Shown: piece by piece, positions 12,981 to 22,739 of the stretch | How the letters are laid out: each line of letters starts with the position of its first letter | Position numbering within the stretch: the stretch's first letter is position 1 | DNA from: Malania oleifera | Lineage: Eukaryota > Streptophyta > Magnoliopsida > Santalales > Ximeniaceae | Direction of reading: 5' to 3' | Assembly: GCF_029873635.1 (NCBI RefSeq) | Contig: NC_080426.1 | Location: 54,512,093-54,576,092, forward strand | Length of the DNA stretch: 64,000 nucleotides | Position numbers and translations under genes: made by a program | The notes under the pieces: model-generated | The model's database searches: none | Seen by the model: only the letters and a program-made list of their open reading frames with translations | Told to the model about the DNA's origin: nothing

Positions 12981-13966
12981 ATGGCTCTTACTGGTGCATA
13001 CCCATTTCGTGAGGGAGAGTCATTTACTAGGTCTCCATTGTTTTGTGGTGTTGACTACACCTCATGGAAACAACATATGAGCTTTTTTATAAAAATCTAT
13101 GGATTAAAGGGCTTGGTAAGTAACTGTTAAAGGAAATTGCTTGAAAATGATTTTGGTGCAGTTAATTTAAATGCCATGGATATGTTATTTTTTGCTTTAG
13201 ATTCTAATGTTTTTCATAATATCATGGCTTGTAAACATGCAGGGGACATTTGTGAGGAGCTAGAAAAGAGATATAGAATCGAAAAGAAGGAGTCTACCAC
13301 TCGGGAAGCTTCAAGCTCAAATGATAAAGTGGTGGCAAATTGTGAACAAATTGATTTGGCCAATGAGGAGGTACTTGTATCACAATCTCTTTATTGAATA
13401 ATACATATGTTGATTCTTGTATTATACCCTGCAATATATCATGTAATGAATCATATTATGTTTCTTGTGATGGTGATGCATGTAATGATTACGATGATAT
13501 ATATTGTGATAAACCTTATGATGAATCATGCATTGAACTCAATGATGAAAGCATGACCTCTAACGAAAAACTAGAAAACGCTTTATTGAAAATGCGTGAG
13601 TTTCTAGTTAGGTTGTCTAAGAAGAAGGTAATCCTGAAGAGTGAGAATAAAAGGTGGGCAATACAATTAGAAAATCCAAGAGAATATCATGCCACCTTAG
13701 AAAAGAAAAAATTGCGAAGGTTTTAAAAATCATTTGCTTACCAAGAAAAGATGAAGATTACTCTAAAATGATTTTCAAATCCACAAGTGAAAAAGGTAAC
13801 TCCAGTAAACCCTTAAGAGATAAAGAGATAAATATTCTCAAAAAGAGTTCATGTTTAGTTTATCAAACCCATTGTCATGTCTCGTCAAATAAAAATGGAA
13901 CAAATAAGAAAAATCTTCCATATGCACATAAAGTTTATCTATATTGTGAAAGGAAAGGGCACACCT
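12981..13966 (+). pseudogene. Degenerate gag of SIRE-like Copia element
   Basis: From ATG 12981 the frame encodes an N-terminal segment with SPLFCGVDYTSWKQHMSFF, the pattern of the DUF4219/UBN2-type gag of plant Copia elements (F-x-G-x-x-Y-x-x-W-K-x-x-M). One stop near 13126 interrupts it, and the frame then continues to about 13397. It shifts to a second frame (13394-13726, rich in C, D and N) and a third (13654-13966). The last ends in a zinc-knuckle remnant, YCERKGHT followed by a stop; the first cysteine and the tail of the CX2CX4HX4C motif are lost. Gag would coat the RNA and form virus-like particles. No protease, integrase or reverse transcriptase follows, so the element is non-autonomous. 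The same gag type occurs on the minus strand at 62140-63262. Confidence 0.75.
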
Positions 13967-14751
13967 AGTTTTCTTTTCGATTTAGAAGTGGCAAAGGCAT
14001 TGATAAAGAGATGATGTGGGTAATTAGGAAAGCAAATCCCTTAAGACAAGAGGAAGGATGGATTCAAATAGGAATTAAATAATTATTAAATTCTTCCTTA
14101 GGTCATAGGTTTAGTCGTTAAGCAAAAAGGGGTAATGATGACTAAAGGCTCGGGAAGTGGTTGGTGCCTTAAATATCAAATCTTTGTATATGCATTTACT
14201 ATACACTACTGACATACTAAGATTCTTAGATATTCAAGCCAATATGAAATCTTAAGTAAAACATCCAATCTGAACTTAATGCATGTATACATCATAATTG
14301 GGTAAGATATGAAAATATTGCTTATTGCATGCAAACTTTGAACTGAAAAGGAATATGCTAATCTTCGTTTGAGTGGGACGTTTGTCACCACATATCTAAT
14401 ATCATTCCTTTTAATTGTTCAAAATAAAGGTCCAAAGCTTAACTGAATAAAATATCTAGAACCTTATTTGCCTGAGATAAGTAAATCATCATATCTTGAA
14501 TAAACATCTCAGAAGCATGTTGAGTTGCATCCACTTCCTAAACGGACAAAGCATTTTTATGCCTAGTAAATAATTCTAAAAGCTTAACTTATGCTTAAAT
14601 GTAAATCTTAAGTTAAGAATACTCTATAAATTGCACAAGTTTAAGCTTTAGGAAATTAATCCTACATCATATATCATCTATTCTTAAACTCATTTTAAAG
14701 CCTCATATGCTTGATCAAAATTTAGTCATCACCCAGGTCATAAGCACTAAT
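13967..14751 (+). mobile_element. Internal non-coding region of the SIRE-like element, before the nested Gypsy
   Basis: AT-rich sequence after gag with many stops in all frames and no polymerase motif. It ends at the target site CTAAT (14747-14751) of the nested Gypsy element and resumes after its second target copy at 20558-20562. Confidence 0.6.
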
Positions 14752-16774
14752 TGTAATAATCCGAACTCAGAAAAATAAAAGAAAAAAAAATAAAGGAAAA
14801 AGAGAAAATGAAAGAAAGGGAAAAGGAATTTAGAAAGGTGCAACAAAAAGGAATTTAGAAAGGTGCAACAAGCAGGGACTTGTTGATGAATTTATTCTCC
14901 TCGTCGACGAACGTCCTTCTAGGTTTTGTCAATGAGTACACGTTTTATCGTCGATGAGGAATTACCGAGAGCAAGGAAAATTCAGGTTTTTAAACACTTC
15001 GTCAATGAATATGATGACCTCGTCGACGAATGTTCTTTTTGGCTTCGTCGATGATTCTTTTAAACTCGTTGACGAAGGTGCGGGTATAAAGTGACATTCT
15101 CTCCTCCCATTTTCTCTCTCTAGGTTTCAATTTCCCTACCTTCTTTCTTCAAATCTGGCCCAAATTTTGCCCGATTCGACAATAAAAAAGCACCACGAGG
15201 TTCTTGGGGAGTTTCTCTTCAAGTTAGCCAAAGCAGAAACTTGATTTGGAGTACTTGGGCACCACTCCAAAATTAGGGTAAGTAGGATATTTTTTTTTAA
15301 TATTAAATTAAGTAGTGGGAGTGTGTGGGCTTAGGAGATGTTAAATGATAAATATCCTGGGGTAAAACTAATTAAGTTAGGATTTTTAAAATATAGGGTT
15401 TCGTTTTCTATTCAATTTAGGCTGAATCTTGAGGAACAAGTAAGGGGAATACGTTATAACAACTTTTTATAATTTTAAACGGGTTAAATTTGAGTATATA
15501 AATTTATATACTTATGTATAATTTTCTGAACAGTTTAGGCATTTGGATCAAAAATGATTTTAATTATATATATCATATTTGGGAAAAACCATGTGGCATG
15601 AAAATAACTTTCATAATTAAATGGTTGCGAGTACTGCTTGATTACGATTATTGTTCACTTGTGGTTACTGTTTGGGTTGCAAATTATAACTGTTTGTGAT
15701 GCGGTTTGGATAAATAAATACAAAGAACTTGAATGCATTGATGTGTTTATATGATTTGGTTGTGTATTGTTTTATGGTTCATGTAAATTGTGATATAGCA
15801 TTGGCAGTGACATGAGGAGGTCGTTATATCATACATAATATAAATCGACATATATCGTTGGCAGTGGTATGAGAAGGTCGTTATATAGGCATTTATATTA
15901 AGGGGTAAAACATTAGCAGTGGAATGAGGAGTTTGTTTTACCGATTTACTATGAACGAGGTTGTGTGTGTGGATTTGTAACCTGTTTGGTTGGGAAGCTT
16001 GAGTAGTAACTTGTGTGGTTGTGAGTCCTGTGTGGACAGTATTCCTATGTGGACGTGAGTCCTGTGTGGACTGTATTTCTTGTGTGGATATGGACTCTAT
16101 GTGGGTGTGAATGAAGTATGTGTGTATCTTGTGTGAATTGGTTGTGATATGTGTATATACGTGGATCTTTGTGAAATGATTAGCATTGGATGTATGTAAA
16201 TTTAATTACCTAAGTATTTATGGTAAAGTAAACTTCTCCACCTAAGGGCTTGCTGAGAAATGTGAGTGCCCTGGTAATATTCGGTTGGTACCAGAGTAAA
16301 GGGAAGCTACTCGTATGGGCGGGTAAGCTTCCCTATTCTTGGAGACTTTGCCTGGATACATAACCTGAGGGCTTACTGAGTAAGGTGAGTGTGCTAGTAT
16401 TGGTACTAGAGTAGAGGGAAGCTACTTGTATGGGTGAGTAATCTTCCCTATTCTTGGGAATTATCACTATATATAATTATGTATGTGTGTATGTATATGT
16501 GTATGATATCAGATGTCGGTGATGTTATTAATGATGCATTTTCTTAGCTACTATTGATATTAGATAACAGATTATTATATTTTGTATTTATTTAAACTCT
16601 CTGTCACACACTGTTATGATTTATTCTTCCTTACTGAGAGGTGTCTCATCCCGATGATTTATTATTCTTTTCAGGTCCTTCAGGTGATCAAGCTTAGAAA
16701 GCTCCGAGGTGGGGTTCAGTTTTGTGAGTGGTTAAAAGAATAGATATAAGTATAGTTTTATGTTTAATTTCACA
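14752..16774 (+). repeat. 5' LTR of the nested Gypsy element, with a deletion at its 3' end
   Basis: Collinear with the 3' LTR 18370-20557 from TGTAATAA to TTTAATTTC (16771). The last roughly 185 bases before the terminal ACA, present in the 3' LTR at 20371-20554, are missing. A 25-bp stretch containing GGAATTTAGAAAGGTGCAAC is tandemly duplicated at about 14821-14869 and is single in the 3' LTR. Palindrome-type motifs (CTCGTCGACGAA) occupy 14880-15080, followed by GGGTATAAAGTG (TATA box) at about 15082. Confidence 0.85.
16301..16448 (+). other. Pair of hairpin motifs in the Gypsy LTR
   Basis: GGGAAGCT (16301-16308) pairs perfectly with AGCTTCCC (16326-16333) around a 17-base loop containing CTCGTATGGGCGGG. 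A second copy, GGGAAG...CTTCCC, lies at 16416-16448. Each is accompanied by a GAGGGCTT-x-CTGAG-type segment. The same pair recurs in the 3' LTR (19900-19932, 20015-20047), in the LTR at 6933 (8843-8875) and inverted at 2590-2760. Confidence 0.6.
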
Positions 16775-16777
16775 AAG

Positions 16778-16789
16778 TGGCATCAGAGC
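16778..16789 (+). other. Primer-binding site of the nested Gypsy element
   Basis: TGGCATCAGAGC, 3 bases after the remnant LTR end. It is complementary to the 3' end of initiator tRNA-Met with one difference from TGGTATCAGAGC. Confidence 0.85.
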
Positions 16790-17171
16790 TTTAAGTTATA
16801 GATTCTGCAGACCTTAGGAGGATTAATACCAAAGTATAGGTTTGAGTTAGGATGAGGGTAGGAACAGGTAAATTAAGGTATTGATAGGAATTGGAATTTT
16901 GTTTCGTAGCCTAGAGACGGAAATCTCTTGACGGACTTATGTGATTTTCTCAATCAGTCAACGGTTTCAGAAAATCACGGTAAATCCATCAATGGTGATG
17001 TCTCCAAGAAGAGAGATTGAAACTTGGAATTAAAATTTGAAAGTTAAAATGATTGTGCATAATTGGATGTTGGATGTTTAATTGAGGATTTGAATATTTG
17101 GTTTTTTGTATTATGACTATGTCAGTTATGTTAAGATGTAGAACTTATAAGCTTGCCTCTGTTATTTATTC

Positions 17172-18245
17172 ATGATGAATCCCAGAGGTAAAGGTGTGGA
17201 TGATGGAGGAGGAAACGAGTTGGGGGCTTCCAATGGAGATGAGATTGAAACCTTCCACCTGCTTCGAGGATAGCTTGTCAGGTCAAGGAAGAGATGAGAC
17301 GAGACTTCGATGGATCGAGCTACCCACCAGTGAACTAGGGTTGTTCGATTAATCAATTCACCCACCTGAAACCCTCATCTTTTGCGGGTGGCACTAACCC
17401 AATCATGGCTGAGACTTGGGTGCAAGATATGGAGAAGATATTGGCAGTGTTAACTTGCACTGAGGAGCGGAAGGTTCTTTTCGCCACCTTTAAGTTGACC
17501 ATAGAAGCTGAATGGTGGTGGCAAGCAGTGAAGCTGTTGGAAGAGCAATGAGCAGTACCTATAGTGATGACTTGGGGTCTTTTCAAGTAGGTCTTACGAC
17601 CGATATTTTCCCGCCACCACTAGGAATGCGAAGGCGGAGGAATTTTTCAACTTGACACAGTGGTGCCTCACAGTTCAGCAGTATGCTAATAGCTTCTTGG
17701 AACTTTCCCTCTTTGCACCTTTTATGGTTCCATATGAATATCAAAAGGTGAAATGGTTTAAAAGGGACCTAAATCATAGGATTCATGAGCATATGATATG
17801 TTTGCAAATACAGGACTTCACAGAACTAGTGGATAAAACCATCATTGTAGAGTCGAGTCTGCAGAGAGGTGCAGAGGCGTCAGAATGAAGGAAGAGACCC
17901 ATGTCTCCCAACCCCCATGCAAATGTTAGAAAGGGGTCATGGAGGGGAGATAGAGATATTGCAGGTTAAACATCAGAAAGGAATGATCGAGGACAACAGT
18001 GTGATTCGTCACGCCCCCACTATTCTAGATGCCATCGAAGGCATTAGGGAGAATACCAGGGTAGGGGTGTCATGTGCTATAGATGCGGCAGATATGGCCA
18101 TATAGCACGGGAGTGTCGGGGATTTCCGAACAACGCACTCGCTCCAGATCAGAATCAAAGGAGCAATCCAATACCTCGCAGCGGCGACGGCCCGACTAAG
18201 CGGGACCCTGCTAGAGGCGCAGGTAACGTGTTTATGTTGAGATAA
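17172..18245 (+). pseudogene. Degenerate gag of the Tekay/Del-like Gypsy element
   Basis: The frame opens with an MMNPRGKG-type start. Broken frames then carry the retrotransposon-gag (PF03732-type) core, including AETWVQDMEKILAVLTCTEE and a WW pair (about 17403-17550). A collinear segment follows, with FNLTQWCLTVQQYANSF (about 17650). The C-terminal zinc knuckle at 18075-18116 is intact: C-Y-R-C-G-R-Y-G-H-I-A-R-E-C, a CX2CX4HX4C motif that binds RNA. Several stops and frameshifts lie upstream. The last frame ends at TAA 18243-18245. The same gag family, better preserved in its core, is at 63473-64000. Confidence 0.8.
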
Positions 18246-18355
18246 GTAATAAGTTTTATTTAACCCTGGGTGATGCGATTGTTCACATCTTGGAATAAAT
18301 TGAAATATGTAATAGAATATATGTTGAATAACGAATTTCGAGGACGAAATTCTTT

Positions 18356-18369
18356 GAAGGAGGGGAGAA
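18356..18369 (+). other. Polypurine tract of the nested Gypsy element
   Basis: AAGGAGGGGAGAA-type tract directly before the 3' LTR, which starts with AGTAATAACCCG instead of the expected TGTAATAACCCG. The preceding GAATTTCGAGGACGAAATTC is the usual end of pol/3' untranslated sequence in this Gypsy clade. It shows that the internal deletion spared the plus-strand primer. Confidence 0.8.
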
Positions 18370-20557
18370 AGTAATAACCCGAACTCAAAAAAATAAAAGA
18401 AAATAAATAAAAGGAAAAAGGGAAAATAAAAGAAAGGGAAAAGGAATTTAGAAAAGGGCATCAAGGTGGGACTCGTCGACGAATTTGTTTTCCTCGTCGA
18501 TGAACGTTCTTTTGGGTTTCATCGATGAGTACACGTGTTGTCGTCAACGAGGAATTACCGAGAGCAGGGAAAATTTAAGTTTTTAAACGTTTCATCAACG
18601 AACATGATGATCTCATCAACAAATGTTCTTCTTGGCTTCATCGAGGAACCTTTTAAACTCATCGACCAAGGCTCGGGTATAAAGTGACCTTGGATCATTT
18701 CTTCCATGAAATTTCTCCCTCCTCTCATTTTCTCTCTCTAGGTTTCAGTTTCCCTACCTTCTTTCTTCAAATCCAACCCGAATTTTGTCCGATTCGACGA
18801 TCGGAAACCACCACAAGGTTCTTGGGGAGTTTCTCTTCACGTTAGCCGGAGCAAAAACTTGATTTGGAGTACTTGGGCACCACTCCAAAATAAGGGTAAG
18901 TAAAATATTTTTTAATATTAAATTAAGTATTGGGAGTGTGTGGTCTTAGGAGATGTTAAATGATAAATATAAGTTAGGATTTTTGGAATACAGGGTTTCC
19001 TTTTCTGTTCAATTTAGGCTGAATCTCAAGGAACCAGTAAGGGGAATACGCTATAACAACTTTTTATTAATTTTAAACTGGTTAAATTCAAGTATACAAA
19101 TTTATATACTAATATATAATTTTCTGAATGGTTTAGGCATTTGGATCAAAAATGATTTTGATTATATATATCATATTTGGGAAAAACTGTATGGCATGAA
19201 AGTAACTTTCATAATTAAATGGTTATGAGTATTGCTTGATTATGATTATTGTTCGCTTGTGGTTACTGTTTGGGTTGCAAATTTTGACTGGTTGTGATGC
19301 GGTTTGGATGAATAAATATGGTGAACTTGAATGCATTTATGTGATTATATGAATTGGCTGTGTATTGTTTTATGGTTCATGTAAATTTCGATGTAGCGTT
19401 GACAGTGATGTGAGGAGGTCGTTATATCGTACATGATATAAATCACCATATAACATTGGCAGTGGTATGAGAAGGTCGTTATATGGGCACTTATATTAAG
19501 GGAGCAAAACCTTGGCAGTGGAATAAGGAGTTTATTTTACCGATTTTCTATGAACAAGATTGTGTGTGTGGATTTGTAGCCTGTGTGGTTGGGAAGCTTG
19601 AATTGTAACCTTTGTGGTTGTGAGTCCTGTGTGGACGGTATTGCTGTGTGGATGTGAGTCCTGTGTGGACTGTATTTCTTATGCGGATATGGACCCTATG
19701 TGGGTGTGAATGAAGTATGTGTGCATCCTGTGTGGATTGGCTGTGATATGTGTAGATACGTGGATCTTTGTGAAATGATTAGCATTAGATGCATGTAAAT
19801 TTAATTACATAAGTATTTATAGCAAAGTAAAATTCTCCACCCGAGGGTTTGTTGAGAAAGGCGAGTGCCCTAGTAATATTCAATTGGTACCAAAGTAGAG
19901 GGAAGCTACTTGTATGGGTGGATAATTTTCCCTATTCTCAGAGACTTTGCCTAGATACATAACTCGAGGGCTTACTGAGTAAGGTGAGTGCCCTGGTATT
20001 GGTACTAGAGTAGAAGGAAGCTACTTGTATGGGCAGGTAATCTTCCCTATTCTCAGGAATTATCACTATAAATAATTATGTATATGTGTATATATGTGTG
20101 TATGATATCAGATGTCGGTGATGTAACTAATGATGTGTTTTCTTAGCTACTATTGATATTATATAATAGATGATTATATTTTGTATTTATTTAAACTTTA
20201 TGTCACACACTCTTATGATTTATTCTTCCTTACTTAGAGATGTCTCACCCTGGCGATATATTATTCTTTTCAAGTCCTTCAGGTGATCGAGCTTAGAAAG
20301 CTTCGGGGTGGGGTTTAGTTTTTTGAGTGGTTAAAAGAATAGATAGAAGTAAAGTTTTATATTTAATTTCTTTTCTTTTCTGGATATGTAATATGGAGAA
20401 TTTGGTTGTACTTCTTTATGGGTTTGAAAATATGTATATAGTACTCTAGTATTTTATTTGAGATTGTTTAATTAGTTCCGCTACATGAATGATATCAGAC
20501 ACATGTGATTAGTCTCATAACACCCTAGACCCCACTTGGCGGGTTCGGGGCGTTACA
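18370..20557 (+). repeat. 3' LTR of the nested Gypsy element
   Basis: 2188 bp, the most complete LTR of its family in the window. It contains about eight motifs related to TTCGTCGACGAA at 18470-18680, the TATA box GGGTATAAAG at about 18676, GTGTGGA repeats (about 19570-19740), two hairpins, the signature AGATGTCTCACCCTGG and the end GGCGGGTTCGGGGCGTTACA. Confidence 0.85.
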
Positions 20558-22739
20558 CTAATGATAATTCCTAATATTCCGAGTGCTTATCATTGGACAT
20601 CCTTCTGAAATCAAAATTAGAGACATTTACTAAGGGATTCAAAATTTATCATCTATTAATATTAAAATACTCCTTTTGTGCTTAAACTGTAACAAATCTC
20701 TAATGCTGGTTCTTCTACTTCATAGGAAATCTTTACCACACCACGATCACATTCTGTAAAGATTTTACACTTTCATTGGCTTGTATCCTTGCTTAATATT
20801 GTGATCATATCTAAAGGATACTTTCCTATTATTGTAAATCCGAGATAATCAAAGAGCATTGTCCATTAGATACTCACATTCTTGTAAATGTTTTTTGCAC
20901 AAGCCTTGACACAATTTCTAGCACGAAAATGAACAATATCATGCTTCTCCTGAATACTCTTCTGAACTTAATAATAATTTAATTGTTACGAGTATTTATC
21001 CAAATTCATCTCATAAGCTCTTAAATGTTAATCAAATCCTTTAGAGCTTCGTATCATTATAATGAAGCTGAATGGCTAAGATGATTACTAGGTTTCTATC
21101 TTGATGAGGTACAAATATCTAAGAAACCTATGCTCAAATAGGTAAAATTGAAAGCCATTCAAACTTGAGCCTCTCATGAATTAAGATACATAAGAAAAGA
21201 GGCTAAATAGGCTTTATTCATTGAAGAAATATTGATTGTGACTTTTTGGTTCGTTAAAGCCTATACATCCAAAACCAAGCTTAGATCATTGAAAATTTAG
21301 GGTCTTGGCTAAATTACTTGAAGGATGAAAAGAAAATGGCATACGATAGTAGAGTATATAACTGAGGGGGAGCATTTCTCTTTTTCATGATTCTAAATTA
21401 AATGCTCTCTCAATCTATTTTTATGCCAATATGCCTTTATGAAAAACAACACTACACTGAACTTATATCTATCTATTGTTATTTATTGTTCATATTATCT
21501 TAATGGATGGTTTATATTTTATGAACTGTTATTTGAGCTACCTGATTGCATGCTTAATCTAGAATGCCTCCTGCATGGCGGATGCAGTGATGTGAATTGC
21601 ATGCTAGTAGTGGATTTTGGTTATTGCATGCTTAATATGATTTATTTATTGAAAACAACAAGGTTCCAAGTACATGGTAAAATGGGAAAATGTTCAATTT
21701 ACAGATGGCATGCTGTCGAAATTTCATTAGAATTTCCCAAAATAAAACAAGGATGATTATGATAAAATAAATGTTAAAATGTTTTTGAAAGAATGAGTGA
21801 AAACTAAAATAGATAATTAAAGTTTATCCTTACATAATCATCATACATTTAGGGGGAGCTAAGCTCCATTCACAAAATAAGAGTATAAATGACTCACATG
21901 CATCACTTCGCTTTTTGAATATTGAGACTCTTCTAAAAATCATAAACATCATATCCAGCTCTTAAAGCTCCATGAATAGTTATGGATTGTTCTTGGTTAT
22001 AAGCACAAAATCATGCCTTAATATATATATATATATTCTCTGATGCACTTGTGGTCTATAGGAATGTCTATACTGGCTGCGTACCAAAAATGATTCATTC
22101 GATATCCAGTATAAATAGGCTTAAAAAATCTAAAATGATTGCTTATCCTGCTTGGTATGCTTAATGAGATTAATTTTTGATTAGTATAAGCAATTTATTG
22201 CGTCTAATCTAGGATTCGAATCGTAGGGGGAGCATACAAAATTAAATTTATATCATATCATGCTCACCAACATTTTTAGCTTAGATTGGTTTTCGATCCC
22301 TCTGTGGCATGTGCTTAAATGTAATGCTTTTATTGAAAATCTTAAGTTGAAATTTGTTGATTAGCCACAGTCATTTGTGTTACCATATGATCCTAATTTT
22401 AATTGATATATCCTTAGGATCTATAAGGTGGTATTTTTTCTGGTCATATTTTGTTTTTGTGCTTAAATGACTACTAGAAAAATTGAGCTTGCTTGATTTT
22501 TAAAGTGTTTTAATTCAGCATGCATCGTCCCCATTACTTTTTGAAAACATCAAAGGGGAATTTTATTTTATTTTTTTTGTTGTGTTGTTTGTTTAAAATG
22601 CTCTATGGCAAGAAATATTTTTCAAAACTAAAATTCATTATCTCTTGCCTTATTATATATACATATATTTTTAATTGTTTAACTCGTTCGGTGATTACAT
22701 ATGAAATTGCATGCGAACTAGTTAATTTGAAATCATGCT
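20558..22739 (+). mobile_element. Internal non-coding region of the SIRE-like element, after the nested Gypsy
   Basis: Starts with the second CTAAT target copy. It has repeated GGGGGAG motifs (about 21366, 21852, 22226) but no polymerase domain. A segment at 21535-21760 matches, in inverted orientation, 59925-60130 of the other SIRE-like element despite general divergence. The reading frame at 21439-21756 coincides with this block but lacks recognisable domains. The region ends at target ATGCT (22735-22739). Confidence 0.6.

Larger units (their letters stand above)
14752..20557 (+). mobile_element. Complete-ended, gag-only Gypsy retrotransposon (Tekay/Del-like)
   Basis: A 5.8-kb element bounded by TGTAATAATCCG at the left and GGGGCGTTACA at the right. 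It is flanked by a perfect 5-bp target duplication, CTAAT (14747-14751 and 20558-20562). Order: 5' LTR, primer site (16778-16789), leader, gag pseudogene (17172-18245), polypurine tract (18356-18369), 3' LTR. The internal region is only about 1.6 kb. The 3' part of pol survives only as a short stretch before the purine tract, so protease, reverse transcriptase, RNase H and integrase were deleted. It sits inside the SIRE-like element. Confidence 0.9.

Noticed and set aside
18009-18464. Minus-strand ORF of 151 residues, the longest in the window
   Set aside because: It lies antisense to the Gypsy gag zinc knuckle and the start of the 3' LTR; the Phe-rich start comes from the LTR's A-rich stretch. 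No domain and no independent signals.
21439-21756. A small gene encoding a 105-residue protein
   Set aside because: It lies in the internal 3' region of a retroelement. The matching block at 59925-60130 does not keep an equivalent open frame, so it is treated as a conserved non-coding segment.
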